The notes beneath the pieces are model-generated. The model saw only the letters and a program-made list of their open reading frames with translations, made no database searches and was not told the origin of the DNA. From the NCBI RefSeq assembly GCF_042854845.1, contig NZ_AP031498.1, forward strand, positions 5,332,001 through 5,396,000: 64,000 nucleotides of DNA, read 5' to 3'. This DNA is from Maricurvus nonylphenolicus (lineage in GTDB: Bacteria; Pseudomonadota; Gammaproteobacteria; Pseudomonadales; Cellvibrionaceae). Position 1 is the stretch's first letter, and every line of letters begins with the position of its first letter. Below are positions 1-9,423 of the stretch, one piece after another. The position numbers were made by a program, and so were the translations under genes.

Positions 1-702
1 CCAATCGTTTAACTTAACCAGATGAATACCATAGCCGGATTCAATGGGCCCCTGCCAATCACGGCTGGCAGAATCCAACTGTTGTAACTGCTCGACAAAT
101 ACCCGCCCCAACTGACGATTTAAGCGCAGCATATTCTGCCCTTGCATCACACTGCCTACCGGGCTGCGATCACTGGCCTGGCGCGCTTTTTCATGATCGA
201 TCTCACCGGCCTGCAACTGCTCAATCAGCGCTGTCGCATCAGCCAGTGCATCGGAACGCTTATCCGGGCTAAAGTACAACTGATCGAAGCTGGCAATAGC
301 TGAGACGCGATAGTCTTCGACATGCTTGTCGAAATAGTCTTGTAGTACCTCATCACCTGGTGCTTCAGGCACCACCATATCCTGAATCAGAAACTCCAGT
401 TTCTGCACCAGGCGGCGTTTGACGATGGTATCCTTGTCATCGAGCTGCATGCGCCGAGCTTCCAAATAGAGAATCTCGTTACGGATATGGTTATCAATCA
501 GGTGTCCCAGTTCTTTCTGCGTAGGCTCGACTCCCAGCTGCTTTTTATAGCGCTCAACCAATAGCTCAATATCGGCCTCAGTCACATCAATCAGACGATC
601 TTCATCACTCTCTGGCGCCAGGACGCCATAGGCTACAAACAGGACTGCACCCAATAACAGGAAATGCACCAGGGGCTCACGCCACAGTGATGACGGCTTC
701 AT
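1..702 (-). CDS. PpiC-type (parvulin-like) peptidyl-prolyl isomerase, partial
   Basis: The reading frame is open from an ATG at 702 to the window edge, giving 234 codons with the C-terminus missing. A hydrophobic segment at about residues 10-28 (VHFLLLGAVLFVAYGVL) indicates a membrane anchor with a periplasmic body. The middle part is a helical SurA/PpiC-like chaperone region. Near the cut end, WQGPIESGYGIHLVKLND matches the last strands of a rotamase domain. The family isomerises prolyl bonds or chaperones outer-membrane and secreted proteins. The start is the first ATG, directly before the hydrophobic segment. Nothing downstream is visible, so operon partners are unknown. It may act only as a chaperone, because the catalytic core is poorly conserved in such short anchored forms. 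Confidence 0.75.
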   Translation of the reverse strand, partial: MKPSSLWREPLVHFLLLGAVLFVAYGVLAPESDEDRLIDVTEADIELLVERYKKQLGVEPTQKELGHLIDNHIRNEILYLEARRMQLDDKDTIVKRRLVQKLEFLIQDMVVPEAPGDEVLQDYFDKHVEDYRVSAIASFDQLYFSPDKRSDALADATALIEQLQAGEIDHEKARQASDRSPVGSVMQGQNMLRLNRQLGRVFVEQLQQLDSASRDWQGPIESGYGIHLVKLNDW

Positions 703-889
703 AGCGTTCTCCAACATTCTCTCCTAATCGCTTTCTATTTATAGCGAGCATTTTACGACAAATACCCAACAGCTTAGCATGGCTTTGCGTGTAAATTTTC
801 GTCAATATGCGCCAGCTTCTAACCCGCTATTGCCAATGTTATTATTCTCTGGCTCAAGCTGGCCGTTTTTTCAGTAAGGAAAGCCTCTA

Positions 890-1636
890 GTGATCACAGA
901 TCCCTTCTTTTACCTGTGTGCGATTCCAGCCATTTTGATCTTTGGCATGGCCAAAGGCGGCTTCGGCGGTGGTATAGCGGTGATTGCCGTTCCCCTGATG
1001 TCCCTGGCGGTGCCTCCATTTCAGGCCGCCGCTATTTTGCTGCCCATCCTTGTGGTTATGGACTTCACCGCCGTATGGAGCTTTCGCGGCCACTGGAGCC
1101 GACGCAATCTGAAACTCGCCCTGCCCGGTGCCATTGCCGGTATTACCCTGGGAGCATTTACCTTCCACTATTTATCAGAAGCTGCCGTACGTATTCTGGT
1201 CGGCCTGATTGTGGTGGTCTTTTGTCTCGATTACTGGCTCCGCAACAAAGCCAGCGAGAAGCGCGAGCCCGATGCCCTGCGCGGCACCTTCTGGGGCAGT
1301 ATCGCCGGCTTTACCAGCTTTGGCATTCACCAGGGCGGCCCGCCCATCAGTATTTTCTTTTTGCCGCAGCAGATGGATAAAAAACTGTTAATGGGCACCT
1401 TTGCGGTATTTTTTACCGTGGTTAATCTGGTGAAATTAATTCCCTATGCCTGGCTGGGGCAGTTTGATACTACCAATCTCATGACATCGCTGGTGTTAAT
1501 TCCCATAGCCCCTATTGGGGTACGGCTGGGCTATTACCTTTTACATAAAATTGATGAACAGATGGTGTACAGAATCTGCTATTTCTTTTTGTTTGTGGTG
1601 GGGTTGAAGCTACTCTGGGATGGAGTAGCAGGTTAA
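890..1636 (+). CDS. TauE/SafE-family (DUF81) membrane permease
   Basis: A 248-residue hydrophobic protein with about seven to eight membrane segments. The opening contains the glycine-rich GMAKGGFGGG repeat typical of TauE/SafE permeases, and a second related half begins near residue 134 (GSIAGFTSFGIHQGGPP). The family is linked to export or import of sulfite, sulfoacetate and other small anions; the substrate cannot be read from sequence. The start is GTG, chosen because AAGGA lies about ten bases upstream and the first membrane segment follows at once. The next gene converges on it with only three bases between stops. A second, unrelated member of the family is at 45770. Confidence 0.88.
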   Translation: MITDPFFYLCAIPAILIFGMAKGGFGGGIAVIAVPLMSLAVPPFQAAAILLPILVVMDFTAVWSFRGHWSRRNLKLALPGAIAGITLGAFTFHYLSEAAVRILVGLIVVVFCLDYWLRNKASEKREPDALRGTFWGSIAGFTSFGIHQGGPPISIFFLPQQMDKKLLMGTFAVFFTVVNLVKLIPYAWLGQFDTTNLMTSLVLIPIAPIGVRLGYYLLHKIDEQMVYRICYFFLFVVGLKLLWDGVAG

Positions 1637-1639
1637 GCA

Positions 1640-2554
1640 CTACACTCCAGAGAAATGCGCTTTGCAAATATCGATAAAAGCCTGCGCAGCTGGCGAACGC
1701 ATGCGATTTTCCACTTCGATAACACTTAACTCCAAATTCATCTGCCGGTCTGAAAAGTCCAAACTAACCAGGCTGCCTTGCTGCAACTGTTGCGAAAACT
1801 CCATCACCGGCGCAATCGAGATAGCATCGGATGTACGTATCACGTTTTCTATGGTTGGGTAATCACTGCACATAATGGAGGGCCACTGCCCGACACCCTG
1901 TCCGCCATGCTCTTGTTTTAATTTCATTAAAGGATATAGGGGATGGGACTCACCGATCATGGTCGGCGCAACCAGTGGGTAATTAAAAAACGCGTTGGCA
2001 TCATGCTCAGATTCGGCAATTAACGGATGTCCCTCTCGTACAATAATGGACATGGGAATATTGCATAATAATTCAATCGCCAGCCCTTCCGAATTACGGT
2101 AACTGCCGCTACCGGCGAGTAACAAGTCCAACTCCCGCCCATGCAAACTTTCTGTTAAATACTCTGGGGTGTTTTCCGTAATGTTGATCGCTATGGCAGG
2201 ATAGCGCGCATGGAAAACCGGCAGCGTATCTCGCAAGATTAAACTGCGCGCGGCTCTCCCCACAGCAATACGTAGCTCACCTCCAGATAAATTTTGATAG
2301 ATTTCGGCTTCGCGCTTGATATCCCCCACATCCACCAACACCTTGCGACAGGAGTCAACAATCTGCAGGCAAAAGGCGGTGGGTTGCATACCGGATTTCG
2401 AGCGTTCAAATAAAGAGACCCCCAGATCATCTTCCAGTTTATTGAGACTGCGTGTCACAGCGGTATGGGTTAGGAACAGGGATTCAGCCGCACTGTGAAT
2501 GGAGCCATGTTCAATAATGGCCAATAGATGCTGTAACTGCTTAATCGTAATCAT
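1640..2554 (-). CDS. LysR-family transcriptional regulator
   Basis: A 304-residue regulator of normal LysR length. Residues 1-60 form the winged helix-turn-helix (LLAIIEHGSIHSAAESLFLT, then LNKLEDDLGVSLFERS). Residues from about 90 onward form the periplasmic-binding-protein-like effector domain. It is transcribed away from the TonB-dependent receptor at 2729, the classic arrangement in which a LysR protein controls its divergent neighbour and itself. A candidate operator lies in the 174-bp gap between them. The inducer is unknown; a nutrient taken up by the receptor, possibly a phosphate ester given the PhoD-like gene, is a guess. Confidence 0.93.
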   Translation of the reverse strand: MITIKQLQHLLAIIEHGSIHSAAESLFLTHTAVTRSLNKLEDDLGVSLFERSKSGMQPTAFCLQIVDSCRKVLVDVGDIKREAEIYQNLSGGELRIAVGRAARSLILRDTLPVFHARYPAIAINITENTPEYLTESLHGRELDLLLAGSGSYRNSEGLAIELLCNIPMSIIVREGHPLIAESEHDANAFFNYPLVAPTMIGESHPLYPLMKLKQEHGGQGVGQWPSIMCSDYPTIENVIRTSDAISIAPVMEFSQQLQQGSLVSLDFSDRQMNLELSVIEVENRMRSPAAQAFIDICKAHFSGV

Positions 2555-2616
2555 CCCGACCCCCTACCTGCCATTAAAGCTAACCCTCATGGAAACTTTT
2601 ACATTCCACAAAGAAA

Positions 2617-2645
2617 CTATAAGTCACTATTTGTCACCATTATAG
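2617..2645. promoter_or_regulatory. Candidate LysR operator in divergent intergenic region
   Basis: CTATAA and TTATAG form a perfect 6-bp inverted repeat 17 bp apart. Between them are two direct copies of GTCAC ten base pairs apart, one helical turn. The site lies between the LysR gene and the divergent receptor gene, where LysR proteins usually bind. Binding is inferred from position and symmetry only. Confidence 0.35.
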
Positions 2646-2728
2646 CTTGCTAGCATGGATACCTCACCCTGCTGTTCAAATAATAACCACGCAGGTACAG
2701 AGAGATCACAATAACTAGAGAGCAGACG

Positions 2729-5026
2729 ATGAAGATGACCCAATCCCCCTTAGCAAAAGGTATTGCCCTGAGCCTTGGACTCGCAGCTGGCAATAGCCTA
2801 GCGGCAGACTTTGCCATTGAAGAGATCGTAGTAACCGCCACCAAGCGTGCTGAAAGTATTCAGGATGTGCCTATTTCCGTATCGGCTTTCAGCGGCGATT
2901 TTTTGGAAAAATCAGGCCTTAAAGATTTGCAGGATCTGGGCAATATCGCACCCAACCTGACCATTTCCAAAAGCTCACAATCGGTAAACCAGCGCATTGC
3001 CGTTCGTGGTGTTGGCTCTGTGGGTAACAATGCGATTGATCCCAGTGTGGCAGTCTATATTGACGGTGTTTATATGCCGCGTCCGGGTGCAGTGCTGGGC
3101 AGCTTAAAAGATATTGAAGTTGCAGAGGTTCTGCGCGGACCACAGGGGACGCTGTTTGGTCGCAATGCATCCATGGGCGCATTAAATATTCGCACCTATA
3201 AACCCAGTCTGGATGAAACTTCGCTGAAAGTAGATGCCGGTATTGGCGACTACGGCGCCCACGATACCACCCTGATCGCCAACGCCCCCTTAACGGACAC
3301 TATCGCCAGCCGTGTGGTGGCCAGCTATTCTTCACTGGATGGTTATGGTGAAAATAGTTACGACGGCAATAACAACGTCGGCGGTAACCGCAACAACAGC
3401 CTGAAAACCTCATTCCTCTATGAGCCCAGTGAAAACCTGAGCGCACTGCTGCGCCTGGATTACCAGGAAATCGACGGTGATGGCGGTATTATTGAAGTCC
3501 ACCCGGATAGCATAACCGCAGCACGCTCCGCGCAAATTACTGCACGAACTGGCGGTAACGCCCCTGATCTAAGCGGTGGCCTCGATCATGAGATTAACCA
3601 GAAGCATAACGACCAATTAAGTGATCGTCAGTGGGGCGCCAATCTGGATATTACCTGGGATGATGCCTTTGCCGGTCATACCCTGCGCTCCATTACCTCG
3701 CACAGGGACTGGAATAATGACACCAGTGAATATTCTGTGCTGCGTCTTCCTCTTGAAGATGCCGAACGCGCAACCACTTATGGCAGCCAATCTTTCTCGC
3801 AAGAACTGCAATTAATTTCGCCGGAAGGAGAAACCTTTGACTATGTCGCCGGCCTCTATTACTTCCAGGAAGATTACGATATTGATCAGGATATTCATCT
3901 GGGCTCTGACTTCTGCCCGGTAATTGCTGGCATTGTAGGGCAAACCGCCGCCTGTCATATGTTCACCCAGTACAATGCAATCGACACGGCCTTCTCTCAA
4001 GAAGCCAGCTCTTGGGCAGCCTTTTTCCAAGGTACAGTGCACCTTAATGAGAAAGCCGATTTAACTCTGGGTATTCGTTATTCCGCGGATGAAAAAGAAG
4101 CTGAATTTAATGCTGTAGGCAACAACCCTGTCGCCGGATCTCTGTTCGCTGCTACCGAAAACCATGATCTGAAATTTGACGATGAACAGGTTACCTGGTT
4201 TGCCAACGGTAAATACTTTATTAATGGCGACACTATGCTGTTTGCCACAGTGTCTACCGGCTATAAGTCGGGCGGTTTCAACTCGCAAATGTCCAGAGAT
4301 GCCCTAAGCGGGGATGAGCGCATTTTTGATTCAGAAGAAGTGACAAACTATGAGCTAGGCATTAAAAGCACCTTGCTGGATGGTCGCTTGATTGCCAATG
4401 CAACACTCTACCGCACCGATATCGAAAACTTTCAGGACCGCTCCTTCCAGGGTTTGAACTTTGTAGTCGCCAATGCCGGCGAACTGCGTCAGCAAGGCCT
4501 TGAGATGGACCTGAAATATCAGCCAATGGAAGAGTTGTTCGTAAATCTTGGTTACTCTTATCTGGATTCTGCTTTCCTGTCCTTTGATCAGGCTTCCCCC
4601 TTACCAGGAGCCGGTGGCACCCAGGATTTGAAAGGCAAACCAAACCACTACTCTGCAGAACATCAAGTGAATCTCAGTGCGCAATGGGAAGCAAGTCTGG
4701 GTGATACCGGTATGAGCTGGTTTGTACGGGGCGAAGCGGCATGGACGGATGATATGAATATTGGCGCAACCACCAACAATAACCCTCAAACAGTTCAGGA
4801 CGCTTATACTTTAACGAACCTGCGCATGGGACTTAACGCGGAGGACGAACGCTGGAACGTATCAGCCTTTGTTGAAAACCTTACCGATGAGGAATACTGC
4901 ACCAGCATGTTTGACCAACCCGCCGGTTCACTGCTGGGCACCCAGAGCGATAATGGCACCCTGGTGCGCTGCGTAATGGGTGCACCGCGGACTATAGGAG
5001 TACGCGGCAGCTACTACTTTGACTAA
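2729..5026 (+). CDS. TonB-dependent outer-membrane receptor
   Basis: A 765-residue receptor. A signal peptide covers about residues 1-25, ending near NSLAA. A TonB-box-like stretch follows (EEIVVTATKR), then the plug domain with LRGPQGTLFGRNASMGALN, then a 22-strand barrel ending in the aromatic-rich SYYFD that recruits the BAM machinery. The style is that of the oligotroph receptors for carbohydrates, terpenoids or phosphorylated organics rather than a clear siderophore receptor. Cysteines in a predicted loop (DFCPVI and TAACHMF) could form a disulfide. It is divergent from the LysR gene and followed by a PhoD-like phosphatase. Its energy source would be a TonB system such as that at 37.9-43.1 kb. 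Substrate unknown. Confidence 0.95.
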   Translation: MKMTQSPLAKGIALSLGLAAGNSLAADFAIEEIVVTATKRAESIQDVPISVSAFSGDFLEKSGLKDLQDLGNIAPNLTISKSSQSVNQRIAVRGVGSVGNNAIDPSVAVYIDGVYMPRPGAVLGSLKDIEVAEVLRGPQGTLFGRNASMGALNIRTYKPSLDETSLKVDAGIGDYGAHDTTLIANAPLTDTIASRVVASYSSLDGYGENSYDGNNNVGGNRNNSLKTSFLYEPSENLSALLRLDYQEIDGDGGIIEVHPDSITAARSAQITARTGGNAPDLSGGLDHEINQKHNDQLSDRQWGANLDITWDDAFAGHTLRSITSHRDWNNDTSEYSVLRLPLEDAERATTYGSQSFSQELQLISPEGETFDYVAGLYYFQEDYDIDQDIHLGSDFCPVIAGIVGQTAACHMFTQYNAIDTAFSQEASSWAAFFQGTVHLNEKADLTLGIRYSADEKEAEFNAVGNNPVAGSLFAATENHDLKFDDEQVTWFANGKYFINGDTMLFATVSTGYKSGGFNSQMSRDALSGDERIFDSEEVTNYELGIKSTLLDGRLIANATLYRTDIENFQDRSFQGLNFVVANAGELRQQGLEMDLKYQPMEELFVNLGYSYLDSAFLSFDQASPLPGAGGTQDLKGKPNHYSAEHQVNLSAQWEASLGDTGMSWFVRGEAAWTDDMNIGATTNNNPQTVQDAYTLTNLRMGLNAEDERWNVSAFVENLTDEEYCTSMFDQPAGSLLGTQSDNGTLVRCVMGAPRTIGVRGSYYFD

Positions 5027-5057
5027 AACTTGTGACAGTCTTTTTGACTCTCTCTTT

Positions 5058-5083
5058 GCCCGGCATCGGCGCCGGGCTTTTTT
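5058..5083 (+). terminator. Intrinsic terminator after the TonB-dependent receptor
   Basis: GCCCGGC and GCCGGGC form a 7-bp GC stem around a six-base loop, followed by six T residues. It lies only 24 bp before the PhoD-like start, so that gene may depend on read-through. Confidence 0.85.
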
Positions 5084-5106
5084 AAGTAATACGTTTAGGT
5101 ACCCAC

Positions 5107-6735
5107 ATGTCAGCACCACACTGTAGCCGCCGTGATCTTTTGAAGTTAGGACTCGGCTCATCTGCCCTGGCATTTACCGGCTGTAGCATCGACTGCACAT
5201 CTCCAGACACCTGGGACAAAGGTGATATCCAGCATATCTTACCTACCGTTAGCCATCGCGCTTTTAATATCAAGGTGTCATTTCATCAGCCCTGTAACAC
5301 ACCCACACTTCGTATCGGCGAAACTAATGTAACGGGTGCACAGCAGGATTCTGCCGGGCGCTTCTGGGCTTTTCGCATTAACAACCTGCAACCAGATACA
5401 CAATATGCGCTGCAACTGTTCGATAAACACAACAACAGTCTGTGCGCGCAATGGCCATTAAAAACTTTCCCTGCACCAACAGCTGCGCCACAAAACCTAA
5501 GAGTGATTAGCTACACCTGTGCTGGCGGCCCGGATTTACCCGTACTGCCCGGCGGGCGCGATGCCTTTAAACCTGTTGCCTACCGACAAAAGCTCTACGA
5601 CTTAATGCTGGAGCAAAAACCCGATCTGGTAATTGCCAACGGTGATCATATCTATTGGGATTATCGCTCATGGCTCAATAATCGTGACGGCGCCCTTTCA
5701 CGCATGGCGATGAAATACTTTCTGCAAAGTTATGGCACCTTTGACCAGACACAAGCCGTAAAAGGCACCGCAAATGAAACGACATTGCAAGCCGTTGCCG
5801 ATGAACAAATAGGACGCACCTACGGTGTCAGGTTTCGCTCAACACCGATATTTTTTATCACCGATGACCATGATTACTTTGACAACGATGATGCCACACC
5901 GGAACTGGTAACTTTTCCGCCAAATAATTTTCACGCGGAGTTACGTAACCTTTTACAGGCGCAATATTTCCCGGAATATATTGTAGAAGAAACATTGCCT
6001 GATAATTTCCCCGGTCAAAAACAGGAAAATAATGTAAAACTCTCCACCCACTTTGGCGGTTTCCAATATGGTCAGTTATTGTTAGGCCTGGTTTACGATT
6101 GTGGCGGTCAATTAACGCTTAATGGAGATCATGCAGGCCTGGTGCCTGAAACTGTCGAGAACTGGTTAATTGAGAAAACACAATCCAGTAACAGCCAACA
6201 CTTAATCCACTTCCCCTCTCACCCCATGGGTTGGAGTGCTGGCAAATGGCGGGAATGGTACCCCGACACCATCGACAGCGAAGGGACACTGCTGGCCGAT
6301 GTGCATCGCGATCGAGACGGTAACAAATATATGTGGCAACAGGGCTGGTGGTTACAGCATCAACGCTTGCTGCAAACCATTCACTCTCAACCCAATCGTA
6401 AACCTATTGTCGTTTCCGGAGATTTACATTTGTTGGGTAGCGGAGTAATTGAAAAGAGCGGCGATCTGGACCTGAGTGAAAACCCTGTGCACACCATTCT
6501 CAGTGGCCCAGTCGGCGTTGGGGGTTTAGGATGGCTGTCTAAGGCGCGAGGTCTGCAAGCCAAAAATCCTGGCGCGATGGAGGTTGATGAGCTATTACCG
6601 CCACAGGAAACCAATGGATTTACGTTACTTGAAATCTCGCCAAACAAGATTGAGGTAAACCTGATGGCTTGCCCTAAAGGCTATATCGATCCGACACAAT
6701 TAACCGTCACACCGGCACATCAGTATTCCGTATAG
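5107..6735 (+). CDS. PhoD-like alkaline phosphatase family, Tat-exported probable lipoprotein
   Basis: A 542-residue protein. The N-terminus has a twin-arginine signal (R8-R9 in SRRDLLKLG) and a lipobox-like LAFTGC with Cys26, so it is probably exported folded and anchored to a membrane. After a small beta domain (about residues 45-125) comes the metallophosphatase core with metal-ligand candidates in VIANGDHIYWD, FITDDHDYFDNDD and VVSGDLHLLG. PhoD enzymes are calcium/iron phosphomonoesterases or phosphodiesterases that release phosphate outside the cytoplasm. It follows the TonB-dependent receptor in the same direction after a terminator. The joint location suggests the receptor imports a phosphorylated compound or its product. 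The family is clear; the exact substrate is not. Confidence 0.88.
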   Translation: MSAPHCSRRDLLKLGLGSSALAFTGCSIDCTSPDTWDKGDIQHILPTVSHRAFNIKVSFHQPCNTPTLRIGETNVTGAQQDSAGRFWAFRINNLQPDTQYALQLFDKHNNSLCAQWPLKTFPAPTAAPQNLRVISYTCAGGPDLPVLPGGRDAFKPVAYRQKLYDLMLEQKPDLVIANGDHIYWDYRSWLNNRDGALSRMAMKYFLQSYGTFDQTQAVKGTANETTLQAVADEQIGRTYGVRFRSTPIFFITDDHDYFDNDDATPELVTFPPNNFHAELRNLLQAQYFPEYIVEETLPDNFPGQKQENNVKLSTHFGGFQYGQLLLGLVYDCGGQLTLNGDHAGLVPETVENWLIEKTQSSNSQHLIHFPSHPMGWSAGKWREWYPDTIDSEGTLLADVHRDRDGNKYMWQQGWWLQHQRLLQTIHSQPNRKPIVVSGDLHLLGSGVIEKSGDLDLSENPVHTILSGPVGVGGLGWLSKARGLQAKNPGAMEVDELLPPQETNGFTLLEISPNKIEVNLMACPKGYIDPTQLTVTPAHQYSV

Positions 6736-6741
6736 ACAATA

Positions 6742-6775
6742 AAAAAGGCGCAGCACACGGAGTTGCTACGCCTTT
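6742..6775. terminator. Bidirectional terminator between PhoD-like and carbamoyltransferase genes
   Basis: A-rich and T-rich arms (AAAAAGGCGCAGCA with TGCTACGCCTTTTT, one mismatch) enclose a short loop between convergent genes. The T run on each strand fits termination in both directions. Confidence 0.85.
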
Positions 6776-6796
6776 TTATGCACAGTTTTTTTCTAC

Positions 6797-8566
6797 TTAG
6801 GAAGCCAGAATATCCGCCAACGATTTGGCCTCATCCTTCACTACCAAAATATCTTCCATAATCAGATACTGCAGATCTGATCCAAAGAACATATTCAGCG
6901 CATCAACCGGTGCGCATACCATGGGTTCGCCACGACGGTTCAGTGAAGTGTTTAAGCACACACCGTTGCCGGTGAGTTTTTCCAACTCTTCCAGCATCGC
7001 GTAATAACGCGGATGCGCATCTTGTTTAACAGCCTGTGCACGCGCAGTGCCGTCTTCATGTACCACTTCCGGAACACGATCCTTCCACTCTTCGTTTACT
7101 TCGAAGGTGAATGTCATAAACGGGGCCGGGTGATCGACTTTAAACATTTCGTCGGCTACGCGGTCGAGCATACTCGGGCAGAAGGGGCGCCAGCGCTCGC
7201 GGAATTTGATCTGCTCGTTAATACGATCAGCAATTCCAGGAACAGAAGGACAACCGATAATAGAACGACCACCCAGGGCGCGCGGACCAAATTCCATACG
7301 GCCCTGGAACCAGGCAACCGGATGACCGTCGGCGAGTACCTTGGCGATGGTTTCCGATACGTTGTCGATCTTCTGCCACTTGGGCTCGGCTTCGTGCTTG
7401 GCACAGGCAGCGATGACTTCCTCGTTGGTGTAGCTTGGGCCGAGGTAAACGTGTTCCATTTTCTCTGGCTGGATGCCGCGCTTAGCCAGCACATAAGAGG
7501 CTGCACCTACGGCAGTACCGGCATCACCAGAAGCCGGCTGTACGTACAGCTCTTTAACGTCGCCACCGGCGATAATTTTCTGGTTCAGTTTTACGTTCAG
7601 TGCACCACCACCGGAGAAGGCCATCTTGCCGGTCTCGCGGATAATATCGCCCAGGTAGTAGTCCATCAGTTTCAGGACAACAGTTTCGTACAGGTCCTGA
7701 ATACTGGCAGCGTAGTGAATGTACGGGTCATCGGCAATATCACCTTCACGCTTGGGGCCTAACCACTCGATCAGTTTCGGGGTGAAGTAGTAACCCTTGC
7801 CCTTTTCATCTTTCCAGCGACGCAGGCCAATGACGTTGGCGTAGTCGGTGTTGATGCGGAATTCTTTGCCGTCGAAATCAACCAGGCGCGACAGGTCGTA
7901 CTTGGTTGGGTCGCCGTAAGGGGCCATACCCATGACCTTGTACTCACCGTCGAGCATTTCAAAGCCCAGGTATTCGGTGATAGCACCGTACAAACCACCC
8001 AGAGAATCCGGGTCGTAGAATTCTTTGATCTTGTGGATCTTGCCGTTTTCGCCGTAACCGAAGAAGGTGGTGGCGTATTCGCCTTTACCGTCGACGCCCA
8101 TAATGGCGGTCTTCTCGGTAAAGCCACTTAAGTGGTAAGCACTGGAGGCGTGGGCCAGGTGGTGCTCAACGGGTTCGAACTCGATCTTCTTGTGATCGAT
8201 ACCCAGATTAGTGAGCAACTCAAAAATACGGTTGCGGTAGCGACGGTAGCGACGATTGCCGTTAAACAGGACATCCAGGGCACGATCCGGTGCATACCAG
8301 TAGCGCTTGGCGAAGTGCAGACGGCCTTCGTTGCCAATCAGCGGAATCGGGGCGAAAGGAATGGCCACCACATCGATATCTTCAGGCTTGATGCCAGCCT
8401 GCTGGATACAGAACTTGGCTGCCTCGTAGGGCATGTGGTTTTTGGCGTGCTTGTCGCGAATAAAGCGCTCTTCTTCGGCGGCCGCCACCAGCTTGTCGTC
8501 TATGTAGAGGGCAGCTGACGGATCGTGGTTGAGTGCGCCGGATAGGCCAAGAACAATGGTGCTCAC
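6797..8566 (-). CDS. wapO: NodU/TobZ-family carbamoyltransferase, probable LPS core O-carbamoyltransferase
   Basis: A 589-residue enzyme of full family length. The N-terminal ASKHA-fold part has HDPSAALYID and the metal-site HHLAHASSAYH. The YrdC-like C-terminal part has SGGGALNVKLN and GRMEFGPRALGGRSI. The family moves a carbamoyl group from carbamoyl phosphate, via carbamoyl-adenylate, to a hydroxyl group. In Pseudomonas a carbamoyltransferase at the same place, downstream of waaF-waaC-waaG-waaP and extra kinases, is assigned to carbamoylation of the second core heptose. The identical order here supports that role; the symbol is taken from that comparison. It is last in the leftward LPS operon, 80 bp after the previous stop, with a strong terminator behind it. 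Confidence 0.85.
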   Translation of the reverse strand: MSTIVLGLSGALNHDPSAALYIDDKLVAAAEEERFIRDKHAKNHMPYEAAKFCIQQAGIKPEDIDVVAIPFAPIPLIGNEGRLHFAKRYWYAPDRALDVLFNGNRRYRRYRNRIFELLTNLGIDHKKIEFEPVEHHLAHASSAYHLSGFTEKTAIMGVDGKGEYATTFFGYGENGKIHKIKEFYDPDSLGGLYGAITEYLGFEMLDGEYKVMGMAPYGDPTKYDLSRLVDFDGKEFRINTDYANVIGLRRWKDEKGKGYYFTPKLIEWLGPKREGDIADDPYIHYAASIQDLYETVVLKLMDYYLGDIIRETGKMAFSGGGALNVKLNQKIIAGGDVKELYVQPASGDAGTAVGAASYVLAKRGIQPEKMEHVYLGPSYTNEEVIAACAKHEAEPKWQKIDNVSETIAKVLADGHPVAWFQGRMEFGPRALGGRSIIGCPSVPGIADRINEQIKFRERWRPFCPSMLDRVADEMFKVDHPAPFMTFTFEVNEEWKDRVPEVVHEDGTARAQAVKQDAHPRYYAMLEELEKLTGNGVCLNTSLNRRGEPMVCAPVDALNMFFGSDLQYLIMEDILVVKDEAKSLADILAS

Positions 8567-8646
8567 TTATTATCCCCAAATTCGATGGTTGTGGCTTATA
8601 GCTGTACGTATTGGTAACAAATACAAAGGAGGGGATTCTACCTGAT

Positions 8647-9423
8647 CTAGCGCTTTTTACCCACCTTCTGCATAACCTTGTGGTTAAATTGCTCACAAGC
8701 CTGTGACCAGGTCGACTCTCCGAGATAGCCCTGTATCAGCCATCGCCAGCTATCTTCAGCCCAACCACCACAGCCCCGGTATAGAGAGGAGAAATCTCGC
8801 CACAAGCCCCGGGAAGCAAAAAACGTAGAGCGCATCTTTTCAAGGTCGATAAATCGAATATCACAGCCACCCATAGAGGGCTTTCTGAAGAAAATATGAT
8901 TGCCATACAAGCAGTGGTGAACCAGCCCAGCTTGATGCAACCGAGCTATGTGCTCACCGGCAGCCCTCATAATCGGCTCCCTATCTGTTGCTGAAACAGA
9001 GTGGATATCGAGTTCGATGAGAGGTTGATATCCTTCAAGCCCCACAGTAACGAATATTGCCTGCCCACCGTTGAGCGCGCGCCGACCATAATAGACCGGC
9101 TCTATGGTACCAATACCCAACGCCTGCAAATGACAGGCATTCCGCCACTCCCTCTCACAAACAGGCATTGGACGCCATGGCTTGCGCCAATCAAAGCAAT
9201 TGTAGTTTTCTTGCCGCTTGATAAATAGCGTGATAGGACAGCCATCAATATCAGACTTAAAGGAATATACCGTGCTGGTTCCACCTCGCTCTGTATTAGG
9301 TGCCTGAAAAGGCTCAAGCTCCACATCCCATAACGAGGAAAAACTATCCAAATTCAATGCCTGTAAAACAGACTTCCAGGCAGGATTAACGAACTCTTCC
9401 AGTGAATGATCTAGCTCAGTCAT
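8647..9423 (-). CDS. LPS-kinase InaA-family protein (core kinase-like)
   Basis: A 258-residue protein with a protein-kinase-like fold of the InaA/WaaP/RfaY group. A GTSTVYSFKSD segment with a downstream LFIKRQ lysine fits the nucleotide-binding lobe. The catalytic loop is HHCLYGNHIFF and the metal-binding segment FIDLEKMR. The catalytic Asp expected after HR or HN is replaced by Cys in HHCLYGNH, so activity is uncertain. It overlaps the preceding kinase gene by four bases (ATGA), so translation is coupled. Position matches PA5006/PA5007-type genes in Pseudomonas, which affect core phosphorylation and outer-membrane integrity. Confidence 0.8.
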   Translation of the reverse strand: MTELDHSLEEFVNPAWKSVLQALNLDSFSSLWDVELEPFQAPNTERGGTSTVYSFKSDIDGCPITLFIKRQENYNCFDWRKPWRPMPVCEREWRNACHLQALGIGTIEPVYYGRRALNGGQAIFVTVGLEGYQPLIELDIHSVSATDREPIMRAAGEHIARLHQAGLVHHCLYGNHIFFRKPSMGGCDIRFIDLEKMRSTFFASRGLWRDFSSLYRGCGGWAEDSWRWLIQGYLGESTWSQACEQFNHKVMQKVGKKR

